Source: Bolinopsis microptera (lineage: Eukaryota > Ctenophora > Tentaculata > Lobata > Bolinopsidae). From it: a DNA stretch of 64,000 bases. The translations under genes and the position numbers were made by a program. Each line of letters starts with the position of its first letter. The first letter of the stretch is position 1. This document shows, one piece after another, positions 55,101-64,000 of the stretch. Under the pieces are notes generated by a model that was not told the DNA's origin, made no database searches, and saw only the letters and a list, made by a program, of their open reading frames with translations. Location: contig NC_087076.1 of NCBI RefSeq assembly GCF_026151205.1, positions 3,495,902 through 3,559,901 on the forward strand, read 5' to 3'.

Positions 55101-57567
55101 ATTCAGATTGATAGGTTATTATTTGAAATCAGGAGACAGGAGTTATCTCCCTGGTTGAACTTGTTTTATAATCCCCAAATCTCATATTATAAATTTCAGC
55201 AACTTAAAAAGGACAACTTTACTCTCTGGAACACCTTCCCACGGAAACAGTTCAAATCAGCAGACCTCAACCAAAGTCTAGAGAGTCTGGGACTGAAAGG
55301 GAGCGTTTCTCTATTGGGAATGAGCGGCAAGGGATACACTCCCGCCCCCACTCCAGTAAGTTAGGGAATATATTTTAAGGGGTGGAAAACGTAATTAGTT
55401 ACAGATGGGTAGGTAAACAATGTACCACTCTAAACTCTAAAGGAGAACAGACAAGAGTTTGTGCGTCTTAGTAACCTCGCATTTCATCCAGGTACCAGAG
55501 GAACAACCCTGCTCTTCCACTGCTGGAAACTTTTCTAGCAACTCCAATGACAAACCCTTGTCCCAAACAAGAATACAGTTTAAGAAATCTGACGGAACTT
55601 CTCTGTTACATATATTTGATAAAGATACTCTACTTGTTGATGTTGTCAAACACTTTCAGAATGAATGCGAAGGTATAAAATTAGTAGAGATTTGTACGCA
55701 TTTTAGAAACTATTTTATACAGATACTAGAAAACCCGTGGTCACAGGGAGGAACCTAATAGTATTCTTTGGAAGTCAGTTTTAATCGTGTCAAAAAGTAT
55801 TCATTCCCACCGAAGATACAGCCAAATAAAATGTAGCTCGCACTGAACACAACGTAATTACCACAAAACCGATCAAAATGACGTTAAAACAATCCTCGTT
55901 ACTATGGTTATTATGCAACTACCTATTTCTTATCTATTTGCACGTGGGCGGTCGTACAGTGTACGTACAAAAATAATTCTCTGAATTATAAGTAAGATTG
56001 TTCGATATTTGAAAATATTAACTCAACTAAAGATTCAAATCACACGTGATTCCATTGGGTGCAACTGTTAAATAATACTGTGGAATTCAAATAATATGAC
56101 AATAACTCCTTAGATTTGGGTGATAGTGTATTGTGGAGCTTGTATCCTAGATACGAGATAACACACGACCACGTGCAGCAAACCCTCGCGCAACTCAACA
56201 TGTGCCCTTCTGCAGTGATATTCGTGCTACCACCTAGCAACCAAACATCTACTAACCAGGTTACTGAGTCTTCTCTTCCCCACCTTAGATATTTAAACTA
56301 ACCTCAACCTATTCAAATAGATGACGACCCCCTCCCACCTCCCTCCCTCCTCTCATAACTTCATGATCAGGTGGGGACAGGTAGTACCGGAATGTTCTAC
56401 GAGCTACTTTTGACCCTGATACAGCTGCCGATCAACATTCTGCAGTATTTAAAGAACATCCTGTTTCCAGCCAGACCCTCAGCACGGCCCCGGCCCCCTC
56501 CCCTCACCCCCACACCGTCAGAGACTGACGGGGGCTCCGGGGGCTCCACCCCTCTCGACACTAATTCTTTGCCAGACAGGTGCGTTTAGAAAACGAATCG
56601 TAATGGTGTAATTTTATTCAAGGTCCACATTTTCTAAGGGTTCGTATCTTATGACATATCGGCGATAACTAATATTATTATTAAAACACCTATATGGGGT
56701 AAATTGTTCTCTCTGAACATGCTGGACGCCTAATTTTTTAGAGACGGTAGATTATTAAATGTTGCATCTGATCTGAAAAAATGAGGCAAAACGAATTAGA
56801 AATGACGAAGTTATCAAGCATTTTGTGTATCTCGTTAACAAAATTGATTGGATGACTACTGATTATGTGACACCGTGACACAACACCTTAATTGGGCAGC
56901 CTTAACGATTCCCGTAATGTTTAACGGGGTGGTTAACGGGGTCACCTAATCACGTGATTAGGTAAACCAATCACCTGATCACACGTAATGAATAAACTCG
57001 TTAATGCTTCGTATCCGGTCGCCTGAGAAGCTACAACTCTAATTTTTTCAGGACAAACGTAATTCCAATGGCCAAATACAATTCAATAAAATTTAGCTCG
57101 ATCCGACTATCCAAACTATGCAAAAATGAACCTTCATTTGAAAAAAATGAACGCGAATATTTTTCGATTTGACAAGTTCCTCGAACCAGTGGTCATACCG
57201 GAAAGAATTATTTCAATTGGATACTCATTACTCAGTGACTGAGCTATTAAGGCCAACGTTTGCACACTGACTTTTGGCCCACCCTGTATAAAATAATATT
57301 ATTAGGTAATATTAAGTAAAATATTATTAGGTATTACAAAATTGAAGTTGGTTTATTTGAAACCCAGATGTAGATTATAATTAACATGTTTGAGTTATTT
57401 CCGATAAGATACGAACTATTAATTATATCAATATTTTCCACAGTAATTCTGATGGACTAAGAAAGCGAACTAAACTTGACGGAAATGTGACCAGACTAAG
57501 TAATAATAGTGCAAACGGTGAGGACGATACCAACACGTGGAATGGCAACAGTACGCAGCTCCAATAA
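46177..57567 (+). CDS. UBXN4: UBXN4/erasin-like ERAD factor with two tandem UBX domains (14 exons)
   Basis: Exons 46177-46258, 46408-46501, 53007-53145, 53797-53939, 54082-54180, 54308-54362, 54479-54627, 54737-54832, 54965-55073, 55200-55355, 55492-55672, 56114-56259, 56371-56579 and 57444-57567 join to 593 aa. Family marks are the N-terminal MEWFQGSIEQAI, a thioredoxin-like segment ending YYPILIVPSIYIVDGSG, a charged coiled coil at about 190-285 (LKEKERKRRLEGQ), UBX domain(s), a hydrophobic hairpin at about 490-505 (LLLTLIQLPINILQYL) and the near-terminal signature DTNTWNGNSTQ. The first UBX (about 289-365: VRVQIKFPATDSTLAKTF...NTFPRKQF) is followed by a second (about 399-475: TRIQFKKSDGTSLLHIF...SLYPRYEI). 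By family it sits in the ER membrane and binds p97/VCP. Intron 2 (6.5 kb) contains an entire opposite-strand gene. Confidence 0.93.
46612..46649. repeat. G-rich run in UBXN4 intron 2
   Basis: Near-continuous guanines (runs of 6, 8 and about 13) next to the stop codon of the minus-strand transporter. The tract has G-quadruplex potential on the plus strand. Confidence 0.8.
46657..52880 (-). CDS. SLC7-type cationic amino-acid transporter (CAT-like), 8 exons, nested in UBXN4 intron 2
   Basis: Minus-strand exons 52880-52705, 49406-49155, 48993-48680, 48560-48339, 48190-48066, 47962-47450, 47288-47211 and 47097-46657 join in phase to 706 aa. Matches to the CAT subfamily (SLC7A1-4/14) include MMGAGVF, then AGPSTVLSYIVGGAIV, FAELSSRYPYCGGTYVYNYAIFGEF, the PYGYTSIFRGATVILSTYLGF helix, a region of multiple hydrophobic spans, a long hydrophilic loop (ESPTASLQPETTTGSQ..), VPWLPMVSIYL, and a SYSMWH segment resembling YGLWHS. 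Multiple membrane spans fit a plasma-membrane amino-acid permease. The C-terminal ~130 residues are Asn/Gln/Ser/His-rich and cytosolic by prediction. A longer N-terminus from 52904 is possible. The first intron (3.3 kb) holds a foldback transposon only 8 bp past the donor. Confidence 0.85.
49567..52694. mobile_element. Foldback-type DNA transposon with >1.1-kb inverted arms
   Basis: 49567-50692 and 51216-52694 are inverted copies. They start gatgtggatactggtggggag and contain two tandem direct units of about 57 bp (gaggtgaaacacatttgttta...agcacatgttcagcgggttg) at each outer end. The right arm is longer because about 180 bp of it is duplicated (51630-51806, again about 51840-52163). The flanks gATAATA (49560-49566) and tATAATA (52695-52701) suggest a 6-bp ATAATA duplication. 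The 520-bp centre encodes a transposase remnant. It lies inside the first intron of the SLC7-like gene. Confidence 0.85.
50912..51145 (+). pseudogene. C-terminal remnant of a DDE_Tnp_4/Harbinger-like transposase
   Basis: A 77-codon frame in the spacer of the foldback element: QFTPEEVAASRKVSIARIHVERSIGYLKRYKIL, then LPYLSDIAFVCAQLVNLNPVF. This is the conserved end of DDE superfamily nucleases of the Harbinger/ISL2EU-type (SxxEVxxSRxxASxRIHVERxIGRLKxFKIL...ALLTN). The upstream catalytic part is absent, so the element is non-autonomous. The reading beginning at the ATG is arbitrary. Confidence 0.8.
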
Positions 57568-57633
57568 CGTAACTACGGAAACAGTACGCAGCTCCAGTAA
57601 CGTAACTATGGCAACAGTACGCAACTCCAGATG
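57533..57633. repeat. 34-bp tandem repeat spanning the UBXN4 stop codon
   Basis: Three units of atggcaacagtacgcagctccaataacgtaact (with variants) begin inside the conserved C-terminal codons (NGNSTQLQ) and continue into the 3' UTR. Confidence 0.85.
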
Positions 57634-60360
57634 TGTTTACTACCTAGTACCTATGTAGTGACTGGAATGTAAACGTGGTTTAAAAATGTGTAGATAAGGG
57701 TATACTATCGCATAATTAATATTAAATAATTATATAACATACTTATGTGAAATGTTCTTGAAATAAATTTACTTGGGACTTGATATCTTTTGGGTCTTTG
57801 TTTCAGAATTAAAAGTCACGTTTTAGTTTAGCCTTCTTAAAAAATAAAGTAACTTTATTTTCATAGTACTGTTAATGTTTATCAGATTTCAGTTTCAATT
57901 ACAGTCAGTCAATTTTAAGTTGCTGATATTTCAGTTATACAGTTTTCGTTTAGTATTAAGAACTCAACTTTGAACACTTTGTTATGAAGACTATTTGTCC
58001 ACAAAAATATAAATTTCCATAATAAATGAATTCTAATTTGTTAGCTGTATCCAAAGAGATTTTGCAAAGTAATGACTGTCAGTATATTTTCGGCTCAGAT
58101 TGGTGTAAAATGTAATTTCAAGGGGGTTCGTAATTTGATCACCTACATTACCCATCTTGAAGTTAAAGTAGGTTTTATCAGGTTTATGAGCAAGCAGAAA
58201 GCATTTATGGTTTATCTGTAGAGTTTTCATTGCAATCAGCAAAAGTGGCGAAGTTTTGTGAAGTTGTTAAAATTAAAATTTCGTGTTTTTCCCATCTCAA
58301 ATAAACTTTGGTAAGGAGTGGTTAGATATTCCGTGTAGTTTACTTGAGTCCGTGCATTTGTAATTAATCTATTTAATGAACTTCAGACTTGATTTATTAA
58401 TCCAAATTGTTTAGCGTCTCACTCCGAGTTTTCCAGAGAGAATTCATCTTTGTAACAAATCATATTCGAAACTGCAAATCTTGCTGGCATATTCGATTTG
58501 ATTTATAAAAATGGAATATTCTAGACTTCGAATCACGTTTAATGTAATCATCCCATAGTTTCATGTTATAGAAAACAAATTGATAATAAAATATGTTTAA
58601 TTGAACTTTTCAACAAGAAAATGTATCTATTCTAACATTTCTAAGAAAATGTCCAAATTAGGACATAGATGACTAAAGATGACCGGGTAGTGTGAGGTAT
58701 TTATGCTCGATGAGACAGGAGCTGAGGGCGTGTCTGTTCAGATTGTAAAACTACCGTTATCAGTTCGGTTTGATAATCCCAGGTACTTTATTAATACTTA
58801 CAATTTACTTAATTGTTTTAAAAATTGGTCTGATGCTAAATCGTTTGTGACTTCAATGTGATCTGGGCATTATCCGAGAAGCGCGGACCAGTTTGTGCAC
58901 CTGGCACCAGTTCGTGCACCAGCTCGTGCACCAGCCCACGGACTACTTATGACATGATGATAAACAGAAACTCTATCCTATTCAATGTTATCATGTTTGG
59001 TTATCTGTATTCTGAGCTAATTGTTTTCACGAGCGTCACTGTCTGTCCTCTGCTTATCAGAGAAACGATGTGAAACTTTCACAGCGAGACCGTAACCAGA
59101 TTAGACACCAGATGGCACTTGGCAGTTGCGTCATGCGTCCTAGGTTACCCCTCACCATGCATCCTAAACTCAGCTATTCTCTCTCTGTTGCGTCATCTGT
59201 TCTTGGCTACCCCCTCGCCTTGCGTCATAGGCTACCATCTCGTTCCCCAACTCAGCCATTCTCTCACTTGTGCCTTCCCGTTCTTCTGTTCTCATCTTAA
59301 TTTGATTTGAATTTCTCATTAATATCATTTCTATTTAGGTCATATTTGTTGTAAAAAAAGTCACCGTAGATTTAAATTAAATATTTTACTTTGTTTTATA
59401 TTATGTTATGTATGATCTAATTATGTTTATCTTATATTATGTTGTGTATGCTCTAATCATGTTTATCTTATAACTTTAGAATTGTGTACATTGTCATAGA
59501 TATTTTGCACAGTGTCCCCTAAGCCTCTTATTATAGACCTTCGTTACGTGTCCAGTCTTTCTAAATGTGCTGAAACACTCTGTAACACTGTAACACTCAG
59601 TAACACTGTAGAACCGCATTTTAATATACTTTAATATGGTCAGCCTCCCCTCCCCCCACACTCAGTAACACTGAATATTGTATGTTCTCTTACTCCCTGC
59701 TGATAAGTTTTATCATATACTTTAAACCAGTATCTTGATACCACTTCTCCTCGTTATCTCACTTCTTGTTCCATTTGCATGGCCTCATTTTGCCGATGTC
59801 AGCTGATACCCCTGCTGGTGTATCAAGCATTATCTTATCAACATGAAGACTTGTAATCCAATACTTTTTTGCTTGTCAGCTAATTTAGTTAACAGTTTGC
59901 GTCCATTACTTCCTCAAATGCTGCCATTATATCCGGCATTTTAGCTTATAAGCTCCATTCTTGGAAGTAGTTTCTAGGCAAAAACCGTTCAACAAATTCT
60001 GGCGATCGTATTTCGTATTTCCCCCTTACCTCTAGTGAATCATGAAATTGTTACTAAGTTAATAGATTCTTGAGTTTCAAGTGTCAAATAGTTGACTGTC
60101 TGGCATCCTATTACAAATAAGTTTCTTGAGTACATTTGATACAATTCTCATTGTTACCTTCCGGGTCTTTCTTTTTTCTTCAGAATATCGGTATTATCGG
60201 TATAGCAGGATTAACTCCTGTTTTTTAATGATCGCCTATCAGAATCATGATGATTTCTTTGTCTTGTTGTGTGTACGAACTACGAGTATTGCTGATTCCA
60301 CGACCCTTTTGACATATCTCAACTTTCTCAAGTAACTCTGTAAATCTCAGTGAAGGAGAC
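57568..60360. other. UBXN4 3' UTR and intergenic region before the NRAMP gene
   Basis: AATAAA at 57764-57769 is the likely UBXN4 polyadenylation signal. Further right there is a short repeated gtgcaccag unit (about 58895-58935) and a diverged tandem duplication of about 85 bp (about 59120-59290, ttgcgtcat...ctcagc(t/c)attctctc). No exon was recognised. The NRAMP promoter must lie toward the right end. Confidence 0.45.
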
Positions 60361-63300
60361 ATGTCTCAAAGCCCCGAAGAAGGGAATTCTGAGGGATCAG
60401 AAAGACTTGAAGAAGATGATCAACTGCTATACGTTAGTCCCTATCTTCTTAACCTTTTAGTTACGATTTATCTTAATCTGATTACCAAGACTCAAAAATA
60501 ATTTGGTCGAGTCGGTGATCTCTTTATCGTGAGATTACCAGACAGTTGACAATTTTGTTGCGGGTTTTCACTGAGCGGGTTCATACCTGTGCACCTTTTT
60601 AACAGCGCAAGTTTTTTTAAAACTAGTATATAATATACCTAATTCCGACTTATTGATACAGGATAACAATAAATTATACAACTCCTCAATGAGAGTGGAG
60701 GAGGAAGATCAGAAAATCCTCGTTCATTTCGACGAAAATGAGTCTACGAACTTCAGCTGGAAGAAACTTGCCGTTTTTATGGGTCCGGGATTTCTCATGA
60801 GCATCGCTTATCTTGATCCAGGTAGGAATTTGGGTATTATTGTATCTTTACCAGCACCATGGGATATGTTTCATTTATCGTTGAAATCTTTAACTAACTC
60901 TGAAACTAAATGCTCAGACAGAAAGACAGACCACTCGGCCATTGTGAGGTGTGTAAGCCTGTCTTTCCAATAGAACCAGCTCAATGGTTGTCAGATTCAA
61001 AATAAAGCTAGGTTTAAAGTTTACTTCTCTCTTCAGGCAACATAGAGTCAGACCTTCAGGCCGGTGTTGTTTCTGGGTTTGATCTGTTATGGTTATTATT
61101 ATTAGCTCACGTAATGGGGTTCCTTCTCCAGTGCCTTGCTATCAGGTTCGTTTTTTAATTATTTTATATATTTTTCTAGAAGTTATGTTTTTTAAACTGA
61201 TAATAATGTATTTAATAAATGAGTTCATTTAGAGACACTCTTAATATACCAATTATTATTGCTATCAAGCTGCTCCATCAGATTCACACCCCTCCCAAGT
61301 ATCTGACTGCTATTCCACCAGGTTGGGGGTGGTTACTGGGAACCACTTGGCGGAGGTGGCTCACGCTCAGTACCACGTGGTACCACGTGTCATTCTCTGG
61401 ATCATGGTAGAGATTGCAATTATTGGCAGTGATATGCAGGAAGTAATAGGTAAAGATGATGACTAACCCTTAACATTAGCTGCGTACAAATATACGATAA
61501 AATTGAAACTCTGTTGTTTTCTTATAAAAGAGTGATTAATGTTCAGTTATTTAAGTTATTAAGTTGTTTAATTTGATACTGACTGACTGTGTACAGGTAC
61601 TGCAATAGCACTGTATATCATATCCAGTAAGAAGATCCCTATCTGGGGTGGGGTTCTGCTCACCATCATAGACACTTTCACTTTCCTTTTCCTCGACAAA
61701 TATGGACTACGGTTCGTTAAATACACTTATATGGAATATCATTCCTCTAGTTTTTTTCTCAGTTACATTTAAATCCTGTTTTCAATTATATTTGATACTG
61801 TGTACTATGTACTTATGACCAAGTTACATAATTTTTACAGAATCGTAATCAGCTTGGTAAGACGAATCTTTTAGTACCAAATTTATAATAGTTAAAGACA
61901 CAAAATTTGTAAAAAAATGTGTACAATTTGTACAAAATTTATACAAGGGGGGACCCTTGTGTTCGAGCTAGAAAATTATTTAAGACAATTTGTCTTCTAA
62001 AATCACCTATTTGGTACTAAAAGATTCGTCTGATCAAGCTGATTACGATCCTGTAAAAATTATTTCAAAAAAACTGATACTTTTTGAGTAATAAGCATTT
62101 TAATCTGCCATGTTTGGCCCTTTTTTACGATGAATTTTACTAAGTCGTTTAGGCCACATTTCATAGCTTAAAACTCAAAATTGAGAGAAATCCTGTTCCA
62201 AAAAGCTTTCCATGATCATCAACTACACTCACAAGAAGTTTTGAAGCGATATCTGATGACCTGGGCGAGTGGTAAAATGTACAACTTTGGTGGTAGGCAA
62301 AAATCCCAATTTTTCTGTACTGTGTAATTAATGTACTGTGTACTTAATGTACTGTGTACTTAATGTAATATAATGTATACTTAATGTACTGTGTAATTAA
62401 TGTACTAAGTACTAACATATCTCGCCTGGCAGGAAGTTGGAAGCGTTCTTCTGTTTCCTGATTGGAGTAATGGCGGTTATGTTTGGTATGGAGTACTTCT
62501 GGCACCTCCCCGACCAGGTGGAGATCGTTAAAGGGTTCGTCCCGGGCTGGGGTTCAGGACATTGGGACACCACAGTTACTATTCAAGCTGTGGGAATGAT
62601 CGGCGCTGTTATCATGCCACATAACTTCTACCTTCACTCTGCCCTCGTGCGATCTCGTGAGGTTTGTCATTTTCATCACATGTCAATTGTTAATACAATA
62701 ATCTCACTCAATAATACTTCATTTAATGTATTTGATGGAAGGGTTCTCCGTTCTAGTTACCTTACTTGGCATATCTTCAGATCGACAGAACGAACAAGGG
62801 AGCAGTTAGAGAAGCTAACAAATATAACTCTATTGAGTCAGGACTGGCCCTTGTCAGCTCATTTGTAATAAACTTCTTTGTGGTGTGCGTGTTTGCTAAC
62901 GCGTGGTACTTCAACAACGGTCCTAATATGGACTGTAAAACTACTCTCAATCTCACAGGTAACAATCCCCGCCCATCCTTCCAACATAGTGAACATCCCG
63001 TCTTCTTCATTGTATTACACCAATCATTAATTTTAAACTAACCACCAGAAGGTATTGACTATTGACTACTAGTAAATAGCACTAATATCACCATAACTGT
63101 GCAGATGATTCAGTGGACCTCTATAGCGCCGGAGAGTATCTAGAATGTAAGTTTGGATCTGCTCTAAAATACATCTGGGCTATTGGTATCTTGGCTGCTG
63201 GCCAGAGTTCTACTATGACTGGCACTTACTCAGGTAATGGCGGTTTCTTTATCCATTTTCCCGATCTATGGCTTTTGAGGCAACGCTTCAAAAAATCATT

Positions 63301-64000
63301 ATCGAGGGTTAGAAATCGAGATTATTTCATGATATTATATAACGACCGAATTCGCATCCGTCCGCTCGACTATTATAGCTAGTGCATGCGCCATCTCTGA
63401 AGATGCTATGGTAATATTCGCAAAGTTATTTTATATTACGTAACTTCCGGGATGAAGCACTGTCGTAGATGCGCGGCGCTAAACAGAACCAAAAATCGAT
63501 AATTAGAACTTGCATACAGGACTGAGTGATTTAAATGAGTTGGAATAAGTTATATGAAAGGATGTAGATCGGGACATTGAGCGGCCGCCCTCAAAAGAAC
63601 TGCATTTCTTGTCGTCAGCGTAATCTGGCTAACGACAATTTATGGAGCTTAAATTAGAACCTGATCGTAGTTTCTCTCCAGCATTCTTTGTGTTATTGGT
63701 GAAAGGAGCGTGACTTATATTACTTATTTCAGGTCAGTTTGTGATGGAAGGTTTCATAAAACTGAAACTCCCTCGCTGGAAAAGGGTTCTGATCACTCGG
63801 AGTATTGCTATCTGTCCGACAGTCATCCTAGCAGTTGTCTCCAACAACAACATCGGCGAGCTCTCCAACTTGAACGACATCCTGAACATTCTCCAGAGCA
63901 TGATGCTCCCTTTTGCTCTGCTCCCCATCCTCCAGTTCTCCAGCGACAAGGCCATCATGGGCTGGTGCAAGTCACCAAAGAGCATTCTGGCTGTCATCTG
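60361..64000 (+). CDS. SLC11: NRAMP/SLC11 divalent-metal transporter, 5' part (9 exons, runs off window)
   Basis: Exons 60361-60432, 60662-60821, 61037-61145, 61322-61449, 61597-61711, 62433-62661, 62781-62958, 63105-63233 and 63733 to beyond 64000 join in phase. TM1 carries the metal-binding signature DPGN (LDPG at an exon end, NIESDLQAG at the next start). TM6 has [15 protein letters not shown], the Met/His metal-selectivity segment. Other family blocks are [46 protein letters not shown] (the transport signature) and [20 protein letters not shown]. By family it is a proton-coupled Fe2+/Mn2+ importer of the plasma membrane or endosome (DMT1/Malvolio group). The acidic N-terminus is cytosolic. 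The C-terminal spans lie outside the window. Confidence 0.95.
61828..62063. mobile_element. 236-bp MITE with 55-bp terminal inverted repeats in an NRAMP intron
   Basis: 61828-61882 and 62009-62063 are near-perfect inverted copies (ataatttttacag.atcgtaatcagctt... / ...aagctgattacgatcctgtaaaaattat). The interior is AT-rich and non-coding. The ends allow a TA target duplication, as in Tc1/mariner-type MITEs; the superfamily is an inference. Confidence 0.8.

Noticed and set aside
58033-58242. 69-codon minus-strand frame and other short frames between 57.6 and 60.3 kb
   Set aside because: AT-rich chance frames without motifs or splice-compatible neighbours.

Overview
This looks like nuclear DNA from an invertebrate metazoan; the sequence does not settle the phylum. 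The evidence is a set of animal-type housekeeping genes (TIMELESS, eIF3L, WASP/N-WASP, RNF41/NRDP1, UBXN4, a cationic amino-acid transporter, an NRAMP metal transporter) and a secreted Ig-plus-thrombospondin protein. Most genes are cut into short exons by GT-AG introns, the non-coding DNA is AT-rich, and there is a heavy load of non-LTR retrotransposons and DNA-transposon relics. I assembled the exon models by hand. Every joined model keeps reading frame, and each was checked against remembered family motifs, not by a search.

Layout, left to right. 638-4735 (+) is a single-exon TIMELESS gene. 5271-9577 (+) is eIF3L in 10 exons; its last intron is full of hairpins and a 33-bp minisatellite. 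10217-20958 (-) is a WASP-family gene in 13 exons. Its large introns hold a LINE ORF1 on the plus strand (14215-15126), an unrecognised single-exon gene on the minus strand (16001-16993), an E-box-rich repeat and an 11-bp minisatellite that abuts a splice acceptor. 21486-24026 (+) is a secreted Ig-Ig-Ig-TSP1 protein, head-to-head with WASP. 24027-27600 is transposon graveyard that includes a stray copy of one Ig exon.

About 28100-41732 (-) is a nested pair of retrotransposons. A Jockey/CR1-like LINE (ORF1 with a PHD-like finger and zinc knuckles, ORF2 with endonuclease and RT) is split near its 3' end by a complete 7.86-kb I-clade LINE (endonuclease, RT, RNase H), flanked by a perfect 13-bp target-site duplication. 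The ORF1 of the inserted element reads through only if two GT-AG introns are removed, which is unusual for an element that moves through RNA.

43588-45391 (+) is RNF41 and 46177-57567 (+) is UBXN4; both belong to ubiquitin/ERAD pathways. UBXN4 has two consecutive UBX domains. Its 6.5-kb second intron contains a whole opposite-strand SLC7-type transporter gene (46657-52880). The first intron of that transporter in turn holds a 3.1-kb foldback DNA transposon with very long inverted arms and a DDE transposase remnant. 60361-64000 (+) is the 5' part of an NRAMP/SLC11 divalent-metal transporter that runs off the window.

The genes do not form an operon. The window is a set of neighbouring, partly nested eukaryotic genes, with most of the novelty in the mobile elements.
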